Part shown: positions 7,982 through 12,613 of the stretch, piece after piece
How the letters are laid out: each line of letters begins with the position of its first letter
Position numbering within the stretch: the first letter of the stretch is position 1
Assembly (NCBI GenBank): GCA_025964215.1
Contig: JAOPZG010000322.1
Coordinates: 1 to 12,613, forward strand
Direction: 5' to 3'
Source of the DNA: Conexibacter sp.
Lineage (GTDB): Bacteria; Actinomycetota; Thermoleophilia; Solirubrobacterales; Solirubrobacteraceae
Length of the DNA stretch: 12,613 bases
Program-made: the position numbers and the translations under genes
Notes under the pieces: model-generated
Told to the model about the DNA's origin: nothing
The model's database searches: none
Seen by the model: the letters and a program-made list of their open reading frames with translations, nothing else

Positions 7982-8832
7982 GATCCGTTCTCCCTCTCGT
8001 TCAAGTACTCCGCGACGCCGTCCTGCCAGGCGGGCAGGCGCGGGGTCTCGTCGCGCTCGGTGGCCAGGACGCTCCATGCCGGCCGCGGGGCCGGACGCTG
8101 GAACTCCGCGGCCGTGGTCTCGTTGACGCGCGTCGCCAGGCCGGCGAGGCGGTAGAGCTCGACGGTCAGCGCGTGCCAGGAGCACTGGCCGCCGCCGGCG
8201 GTGTGGAAGACGCCGACCGCGTCGGACGCCGCGAGGTCGAGCAGCGCCGGCGACAGGTGGCCGGTCCAGGTGGGCGAGCCGACCTGGTCGGTCACCACCG
8301 CGACCTCGTCGCGCGCAGCCCCGGCCTTCAACATGGTGTCCGGGAAGTTCTTGCCACCGACCCCGAAGAGCCACGCGGTGCGCGCGATGGCGTGGTTCGG
8401 GTTGTGGCCGGCGATCGCGACCTCGCCCGCGAGCTTCGTCCGCCCGTAGGCGCCGAGCGGGGCGGTCGGGTCGGACTCGACGTAGGGGCGGGGTGGGCGG
8501 GCCAGCATCTTGCCGTCGAAGACGTAGTCGGTGGACACGGCGACGATCCGCGCGCCGAGCATCGCCGCGGCCGCCGCGACGTTGGCCGAGGCGTCGGCGT
8601 TGACGGCCAGCGCGGTGTCCTCGTGCTCCTCGGCGCGGTCGACGTCCACGAACGCGGCGCAGTGCACGACCGCGTCCGGCGTGTGCTCCTCCAGGAGGTC
8701 CTGCGCGACGGCCGGGTCGGTCAGGTCGCCGTCGGGCAGGTCGACGCCGATGGCGTCCCAGCCGCGCGCCGTGGCGTCGGCCAGCACGCGATGGCCGAGC
8801 ATGCCGGCCGCGCCTGTCACGAGGACCCTCAC
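7978..8832 (-). CDS. rmlD: dTDP-4-dehydrorhamnose reductase
   Basis: A 284-residue extended short-chain dehydrogenase that reduces dTDP-4-keto-L-rhamnose to dTDP-L-rhamnose with NAD(P)H, the last step of the pathway. It has the Rossmann glycine motif GAAGMLG (7-13), AVSTDYVFDG (98-107, RmlD signature), and the catalytic YGRTK (Y129, K133). ARTAWLFG and the QVGSPTW segment are also typical of RmlD. There is no fused epimerase domain. The start is GTG at 8832, overlapping the rmlA stop as GTGA; no separate ribosome binding site is obvious, so translation is probably coupled to rmlA. The rmlB start overlaps its stop in the same way. Confidence 0.95.
   Translation of the reverse strand: MRVLVTGAAGMLGHRVLADATARGWDAIGVDLPDGDLTDPAVAQDLLEEHTPDAVVHCAAFVDVDRAEEHEDTALAVNADASANVAAAAAMLGARIVAVSTDYVFDGKMLARPPRPYVESDPTAPLGAYGRTKLAGEVAIAGHNPNHAIARTAWLFGVGGKNFPDTMLKAGAARDEVAVVTDQVGSPTWTGHLSPALLDLAASDAVGVFHTAGGGQCSWHALTVELYRLAGLATRVNETTAAEFQRPAPRPAWSVLATERDETPRLPAWQDGVAEYLNERENGS
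7990..7998 (-). promoter_or_regulatory. Ribosome binding site of rmlB
   Basis: GAGAGGGAG lies 8 nt before the GTG at 7981, inside the end of rmlD. It supports the GTG start over the longer upstream open frame and is the clearest Shine-Dalgarno sequence in the window. Confidence 0.65.
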
Positions 8833-9902
8833 AGGATCGTGATCTCGGAGTTGTCGCCCACCATGAAGCGGAACGCGCGGGGCTGCTGATCGCTGCGGGA
8901 GATGTGCACGTTGCGTCCGAGCAGCGACGACTCCATGCGGCCGTCGAGGCCGCGCACGGTGGAGCCGGCGAGCAGGATCGAGTGCTCGACCTCGGCGTTC
9001 TCGACCGCGCAGCCCTCGCCGATCGCCGTGTACGGGCCGATGTAGCAGTCGGTCAGCACGGCGCCGGCTCCGATGATCGCGGGGCCGCGGACGGTCGCCC
9101 GAGTGAGCGTCGCCCCCTCCTCGATGACGACGCGGCCCTCGATGGCGGACTCGACCAGCTCGCCCTCGACGCGGTGCTCCATGCGGTCGAGGACCAGGCG
9201 GTTGGCCTCGAGCATGTCGTCGAGGCGGCCGGTGTCCTTCCACCAGCCCTGCACGATGTGCGGCTCGACGCGGCGGCCGGTGTCGACGAGGTGCTGGATC
9301 GCGTCGGTGATCTCGAGCTCGCCGCGCGCGGAGGGCTCGATCGCGCGCGCCGCGTCGTGGATCAAGGGCATGAACATGTAGACGCCGACGAGCGCGAGGT
9401 TCGTCTTCGGCTCGGGCGGCTTCTCGGCCAGCGCGACGACGCGGTCGCCGTCGAGCTCGGCGACGCCGAAGTGCTCGGGGTCCGGGACCGGCGTGAGCAG
9501 GATCAGCGCGTCGGGCTCGTTGGCCTTGAACGCGGTGACGAGGTCGATGATCCCGCCCTGGAGCAGGTTGTCGCCCAGGTACATCACGAACGGCGAGTCG
9601 CCCAGGAACGGCTCGGCGGTGAGGACCGCGTGGGCCAGCCCGGCGGGCTCGTCCTGCAGGATGTAGGTGATCTTGACCCCGAAGGCGCTGCCGTCGCCGG
9701 CGACCTCCTTGATCTCCTCGCCCGTCTCCGGGGCGATGTTGATCCCGATCTCCGCGATGCCCGCCTTCGCCATCGCGTCGATGCCGTAGAAGAGCACCGG
9801 CTTGTTGGCGACCGGCACGAGCTGCTTGGCGCTCGTGTGGGTGATGGGGCGCAGGCGCGTGCCCTTGCCCCCGGACAGGATCAGGCCCTTGAGCGGCTGC
9901 AT
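8829..9902 (-). CDS. rmlA: Glucose-1-phosphate thymidylyltransferase, long form
   Basis: A 357-residue enzyme that joins glucose-1-phosphate and dTTP to give dTDP-glucose. The N-terminal nucleotidyltransferase domain (to about residue 240) has LSGGKGTRLRP (9-19), KQLVPVANKPVLFYGID, the MYLGDNLL metal/sugar segment, an AEKP loop and GWWKDTGR. The C-terminal part (about 250-357) has the hexapeptide pattern of a left-handed beta-helix (for example AIIGAGAVLTDCYIGPYTAIGEG, shown by its repeating I/V-G/E positions). This makes it the long StrD-like form often found in actinobacteria and archaea, rather than the 290-residue enterobacterial form. The ATG at 9902 overlaps the upstream PNPOx-like stop in a TGATG. 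Confidence 0.95.
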   Translation of the reverse strand: MQPLKGLILSGGKGTRLRPITHTSAKQLVPVANKPVLFYGIDAMAKAGIAEIGINIAPETGEEIKEVAGDGSAFGVKITYILQDEPAGLAHAVLTAEPFLGDSPFVMYLGDNLLQGGIIDLVTAFKANEPDALILLTPVPDPEHFGVAELDGDRVVALAEKPPEPKTNLALVGVYMFMPLIHDAARAIEPSARGELEITDAIQHLVDTGRRVEPHIVQGWWKDTGRLDDMLEANRLVLDRMEHRVEGELVESAIEGRVVIEEGATLTRATVRGPAIIGAGAVLTDCYIGPYTAIGEGCAVENAEVEHSILLAGSTVRGLDGRMESSLLGRNVHISRSDQQPRAFRFMVGDNSEITIL

Positions 9903-10384
9903 CAGTAGACGTTCCCCAGCTTGCGGTGGTCCCAGGTGGCGCGGCTGCGCTCGGCGAACTCGAGGCCGACGCGCTTGGCGGCCTGCTTCTCGACCATGGC
10001 CCGGACCTCCGGCGCGACCGTGGGTGGGTGGGAGCCGTCTCCTCCGCCGTAGCGGGCGAAGATCTCCAGCCCGAGGTCGGTGACGAGCTCCACGTCGCGG
10101 TGGATCGTGACCTCGGCCTCGATCATCACCCCGCGCAGCTCCGGGTACTGGTCGCGCCCCGCCTCCACCTGGAGCGTCGCCCGGGGGTCGCGCTCCAGGT
10201 TCTTGGTCTTCTGGGACTTGGCGAAGGTCCACGCCCAGAGGCGCCCGTCGCGCACGACGTACCAGAGCGGCATGAGGTGCGGCCACCCGCGCGGCCCGAA
10301 GGTCGCGCACGTGACGATGCGCTCCTCGTCGAGGAACGCGAGGCACTCCGCCTCGTCCATCGTGATCTGATCGCGTCGGCTCAC
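9902..10384 (-). CDS. Pyridoxamine 5'-phosphate oxidase-like split-barrel protein (PPOX class, FMN or F420)
   Basis: A 160-residue protein of the flavin/F420-binding split-barrel superfamily. Family features are the N-terminal helix (ECLAFLDEERIV), the first strands with GWPHLMPLWYVVRDGRLWAWT, a KSQKTKNLERDPRATLQVEAG segment typical of cofactor binding in PPOX-class proteins, and the tail ATWDHRKLGNVY. It lacks the C-terminal signature of true PdxH, so it is more likely an FMN- or F420-dependent oxidoreductase of unknown substrate than a vitamin B6 enzyme. The start is taken as GTG at 10384; an ATG eight codons in (10360) is possible. It is translationally coupled to rmlA (TGATG), which is an unusual partner, so a link to sugar metabolism is possible but not shown. 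Confidence 0.85.
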   Translation of the reverse strand: MSRRDQITMDEAECLAFLDEERIVTCATFGPRGWPHLMPLWYVVRDGRLWAWTFAKSQKTKNLERDPRATLQVEAGRDQYPELRGVMIEAEVTIHRDVELVTDLGLEIFARYGGGDGSHPPTVAPEVRAMVEKQAAKRVGLEFAERSRATWDHRKLGNVY

Positions 10385-10393
10385 CGGCGCAGG

Positions 10394-10399
10394 AGGCTA
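10394..10399 (-). promoter_or_regulatory. Possible -10 element of the PNPOx-rml operon
   Basis: TAGCCT on the minus strand ends 9 nt before the GTG at 10384, the same layout as the TAGNNT boxes before the BacA-like and lipoprotein genes. No convincing -35 is seen at 17 bp, where a hairpin arm lies instead. Confidence 0.3.
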
Positions 10400-10408
10400 A
10401 CGGGCGCG

Positions 10409-10426
10409 GGCCGGCGAAGCCCGGCC
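10409..10426 (-). terminator. Hairpin after the WYL regulator stop, possible terminator
   Basis: On the minus strand GGCCGG-GCTTCG-CCGGCC forms a perfect 6-bp G/C stem with a 6-nt loop, beginning 7 nt after the TGA at 10434. There is no T-run, as is common in G+C-rich actinobacteria, so it is only a candidate terminator separating the regulator from the PNPOx-rml operon. Confidence 0.35.
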
Positions 10427-10433
10427 GGGATGC

Positions 10434-10961
10434 TCAGCGGACGGCAAGCTGGAGGCGATCCACGGCGGCGCGGACGGCCTCGCGGGCCTCCGGCGGCGAG
10501 AGGACCGCGGCGTCGCCGGCCTCGGCGAGCACCTCGCGCACGAGCCAGTCGGTGCCCTTGTAGGGCAGCTCGACGACGACCGAGCCGTCGGCGAGCGTCA
10601 GCGCGACCTCGCGCTGCTCGCGCGACCAGCGCGCGCGCTCCGGGGAGATCCAGACGCGGGCGACGCGGGAGGCCTCGACCAGGCCGGTGCTCGGCCAGCC
10701 GGCGACGTCGGAGGCCGGGTCGACCTCGGGCCGCGGCGTGAAGGAGACGTCGAGCACCTCGGCGGTCTTCACGCGATCCAGCCGGAAGTGGCGGACCGCC
10801 TCGCGCGCCGGGTCGTAGGAGGCGACGTACCAGCCCTCGCGCCCGTTGATCAGCGCGTAGGGCTCGACGACGCGCTCGGAGAAGACGTCCTCGTTGGCCT
10901 TGTAGTACTCGAGCCGGAGCCGGCGGCAGTCGGAGATCGCGCGCGAGACGACGCGGGCGAT
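10434..10961 (-). CDS. WYL-WCX C-terminal part of the PafBC-like regulator, cut off by an in-frame TAG
   Basis: This open stretch is in the same frame as the gene upstream and begins with the codon right after its TAG stop. It codes for 175 residues that complete a PafC-type module: a WYL domain (about 13-70, with LRLEYYKANEDVFSERVVEPY and GWYVASY) followed by a WCX-like end (VEASRVARVWISPERARW, VELPYKGTDWLVREVL). No ATG, GTG or TTG occurs before the GTG at 10772, which lies inside the WYL fold; a protein made from there (112 residues) would lack most of the domain. So this is either the far half of a recently broken gene, a product of stop-codon readthrough or a rare start (for example the ATC next to the TAG), or a sequencing error. 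The sequence is well preserved, with no frameshift or further stop until TGA at 10434. Confidence 0.7.
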   Translation of the reverse strand: MARVVSRAISDCRRLRLEYYKANEDVFSERVVEPYALINGREGWYVASYDPAREAVRHFRLDRVKTAEVLDVSFTPRPEVDPASDVAGWPSTGLVEASRVARVWISPERARWSREQREVALTLADGSVVVELPYKGTDWLVREVLAEAGDAAVLSPPEAREAVRAAVDRLQLAVR

Positions 10962-12500
10962 CTAGGAGTAGTCCCCGCCGCCGGAGGCGACCTGGAGGCC
11001 CTGCTCCATCGGGTCGGCGCCGAGCGCGGCGACGATCTTGTCGCGGGCCGAGTTCAGCGCGCCCTCGGGCAGGTGGTCGCCGATCAGGTCGATCGCCGCG
11101 ATCAGGGCCTTGGCCTCGACGGGCAGCAGCCGCGCCGGGCGGGCGAAGTTGTCGGAGTACGGCTCGGGGTCGACCTCGATCGTCCCGTCGTCGTGGACCT
11201 CGGCGTAGAGGACGTAGGAGCCGCCGCCGAAGTTGACGACGTTCAGCACGGCGACGTCCTCGCGCAGCTCGGCGTCGGAGACCTGCAGGGCCTCGCAGAC
11301 GTCGGTGAAGCGCAGGCGCTCGTTGGCGCGGCCGGCCTGGATCAGGATCGACGCGAGCGTCACCAGGCGCGCGAAGCGCTCCGGGCGGATCGCGGTCTCG
11401 CGCTTGGCGCCGGCGGGCTCGACGACCTCGTCGACCTCCTCGGCGGGGACGACGGCGGCCAGCTCGAGCTCGCCGGTGTGGCGGTCGTGCAGCAGCTCGA
11501 CGCGGTCGGCGAGCTCGCTCACCAGCTCGTCGGGGGCGAGGATCCGGGCGTGCTCGCCGAGCCGCAGCGCCCAGGCCGCGAGCTGGCGGACCGACGCGTA
11601 CTCGGTGGTGAACGTCATGTCGCCGCTGCCGTCCTGCGCCTTGGCGATCGTGCCGAAGCGGCCGAAGTGGCGCTCGACCTGCCAGGCGATGCGCTCGGAG
11701 ATCCAGACCTCGGCGGTGCCGACCGTCTCGCCGAACTGCCAGTCGGCGCGCGTGGCGTAGCCGCGCGGGTCGAAGTCGGTGGGGCGCTTGAAGTCGTGCT
11801 CGGCCTTGGTCGCGTAGGCGACCTTGCCCTTGATCCGCGAGAGCCGGAAGACGCGCACGTCGTCGCGCTCATGGGCGTAGCCGACGAGGTAGAACTGCCC
11901 GCCCTCGAACAGCAGGTGGTACGGGTCGACGCGCCGCAGCGACGTCTCGTCGGAGCCCATCGTGTGGTACTCGAACTCGATCCGCTTGCGGCGATAGATC
12001 GCGGTGTCGATCTTGGCGAGGCGCGCGGAGACCTCGCCGCCGCCGGCCGACGCGGTGATGCCTAACCCGATCGTCTGCCGCGAGTCCGAGCCGAGCGGGC
12101 TCGGGCGGCCCCACGCGATCTGCTGCAGCGCCAGGCGCAGCGGCTCGGCGTAGGCGAACTCGCCGTCGAGCAGCGTCAGCGCGGTCTGCAGCGCGGCGCG
12201 CTCGGAGTCGGTGAACGCGATCGGCGGGAGGTGGAAGGCCTCGGGCGCGAGCGAGTAGTTCTCCTGCTCGGAGAAGCCCTCGGCCGGCTTGTCGACCGAC
12301 AGGTGGATGCCCAGTGCGTCGAGCTCCGCCCTGTCCGCATAAAAACGCCTGGCGAACGCATCCTCGGTCATATCCGAGTAGCCCTCGACGTCGCGCCGGA
12401 TCTCGGTAGCCGTGACGGGGCGCCGCTCAGCCATCAGATAGGAGATCAGCGACAGCTGGCGGATGAGCTTTTCGGTGTCCTTCGCAAAACCTTGCGTCAC
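10962..12500 (-). CDS. PafB/PafC-like WYL-domain transcriptional regulator, ends at an internal TAG
   Basis: 512 residues as written. Modules in order: PafB-like winged HTH (about 10-65, with RRPVTATEIRRDVEGYSDM and AFARRFYADRAELDALGI), linker, WYL domain (about 165-225, with RKRIEFEYHTM and FYLVGYAHE), WCX-like domain (about 258-340), then a second, PafC-like HTH (about 374-435, RFARLVTLASILIQAGRAN and DVCEALQVSDAELREDVAVL) and its connecting region (455-500). The protein then stops at TAG (10964-10962) just before the second WYL domain, which continues in frame. PafBC is the actinobacterial RecA-independent DNA-damage activator and occurs as two proteins or as one natural fusion; here the intact fusion would be 688 residues. 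The GTG at 12500 is used because it is the only start that keeps the first helix; the alternative ATG at codon 23 would cut it. Inverted repeats upstream suggest self-control. It is not next to proteasome genes, unlike classical pafBC, so orthology is uncertain. Confidence 0.85.
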   Translation of the reverse strand: MTQGFAKDTEKLIRQLSLISYLMAERRPVTATEIRRDVEGYSDMTEDAFARRFYADRAELDALGIHLSVDKPAEGFSEQENYSLAPEAFHLPPIAFTDSERAALQTALTLLDGEFAYAEPLRLALQQIAWGRPSPLGSDSRQTIGLGITASAGGGEVSARLAKIDTAIYRRKRIEFEYHTMGSDETSLRRVDPYHLLFEGGQFYLVGYAHERDDVRVFRLSRIKGKVAYATKAEHDFKRPTDFDPRGYATRADWQFGETVGTAEVWISERIAWQVERHFGRFGTIAKAQDGSGDMTFTTEYASVRQLAAWALRLGEHARILAPDELVSELADRVELLHDRHTGELELAAVVPAEEVDEVVEPAGAKRETAIRPERFARLVTLASILIQAGRANERLRFTDVCEALQVSDAELREDVAVLNVVNFGGGSYVLYAEVHDDGTIEVDPEPYSDNFARPARLLPVEAKALIAAIDLIGDHLPEGALNSARDKIVAALGADPMEQGLQVASGGGDYS

Positions 12501-12534
12501 CTTAGAGTGCCGCGAGTGCAGTACTCTTCAGCAG

Positions 12535-12551
12535 CGGCGGAAATTCCGCCG
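12535..12551. repeat. Perfect 17-bp palindrome upstream of the PafBC-like gene
   Basis: CGGCGGAA-A-TTCCGCCG is a perfect dyad with a 1-nt centre, lying 34 nt upstream of the GTG start. The centre is too tight for a stable RNA hairpin but suits a dimeric DNA-binding protein. A candidate operator for the regulator itself. Confidence 0.5.
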
Positions 12552-12555
12552 TTCC

Positions 12556-12577
12556 GTCGGTCCCGGTCACGACCGAC
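12556..12577. repeat. 7-bp inverted repeat with 8-nt spacer upstream of the PafBC-like gene
   Basis: GTCGGTC (12556-12562) and GACCGAC (12571-12577) are perfect inverted copies. On the minus strand the outer arm reads TGTCGGTC, matching the TGTCRGT core of the RecA-independent damage promoter known to be driven by PafBC in mycobacteria. No TAnnnT box stands at the usual distance, so this may be a binding site rather than a full promoter. Confidence 0.4.
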
Positions 12578-12589
12578 ACACACGCCCAC

Positions 12590-12613
12590 ATGCCATTACG
12601 ACTCGTGCTGATC
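12590..12613 (+). CDS. Possible first codons of a divergent gene running off the right edge
   Basis: ATG at 12590 opens a frame reading MPLRLVLI to the window edge, divergent from the PafBC-like gene. The hydrophobic strand-like start would suit many alpha/beta folds, such as response-regulator receiver domains. Eight codons are too few to name it, and no ribosome binding site or -10 box is evident. Confidence 0.2.

Noticed and set aside
5717..8155. An 812-codon open frame on the plus strand
   Set aside because: It crosses tetR, the lipoprotein, the BacA-like gene and rmlB in the wrong frames; its sequence is composition-driven.
10962..10964. TAG as a pyrrolysine codon
   Set aside because: Nothing in the window supports the pyrrolysine system, transcriptional regulators are not known users, and ordinary readthrough, mutation or read error are simpler.
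10788..12065. A 425-codon open frame opposite the WYL regulator
   Set aside because: It is in register with the real minus-strand codons, so its openness is explained by base composition; no domain is recognisable.
1..12613. Search for tRNA, rRNA, CRISPR, insertion sequences or phage parts
   Set aside because: No regularly spaced repeats, transposase or integrase motifs, or tRNA-like cloverleaf sequences were seen; gene packing and composition are uniform, with no sign of recent transfer.

Overview
The window is very G+C-rich, with third codon positions almost always G or C, and is tightly packed with short or overlapping gene junctions and no mobile element, RNA gene or CRISPR array that I can see. 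The gene set (a fused PafB/PafC-like WYL regulator, full-length Lhr helicase, family 5 uracil-DNA glycosylase, split-barrel flavin/F420 protein) points to an actinobacterium. My best guess is the Thermoleophilia/Solirubrobacterales side, but that lineage call is inference.

Layout. (1) Positions 1-5871, minus strand: a compact run tetR - family 5 uracil-DNA glycosylase - glycerophosphodiester phosphodiesterase - lhr, in transcription order, with junctions of 4 nt overlap, 7 nt and 36 nt. lhr runs off the left edge; about 1264 codons are present. (2) 5872-5903: a 32-nt divergent spacer with a dyad that also reads as two back-to-back -10 elements. (3) 5904-6992, plus strand: a small secreted lipoprotein with an NTF2-like look, then a BacA-type (prephenate decarboxylase-like) protein behind a clear -35/-10 promoter. 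(4) 6989-10384, minus strand: an operon of a PNPOx-like split-barrel protein, rmlA (long form), rmlD and rmlB, every junction overlapping by 1-4 nt. These make dTDP-sugars of the L-rhamnose pathway, but the epimerase rmlC is not here. (5) 10434-12500, minus strand: a PafBC-like WYL regulator whose reading frame is split by one in-frame TAG exactly between its second HTH module and its last WYL domain. (6) 12501-12613: the upstream region of that regulator, with two inverted repeats and possibly the first codons of a divergent plus-strand gene.

How the parts work together. The left operon joins base excision (uracil removal) and an Lhr repair helicase under a TetR regulator. The right end carries a homologue of the actinobacterial DNA-damage activator PafBC, so DNA repair is a theme at both ends, though nothing in the sequence proves that one controls the other. 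The middle operon feeds cell-surface or secondary-metabolite glycosylation.

The two items most worth a second look are the amber-split PafBC-like gene, whose downstream half has no ordinary start codon of its own, and the orphan BacA-like protein.
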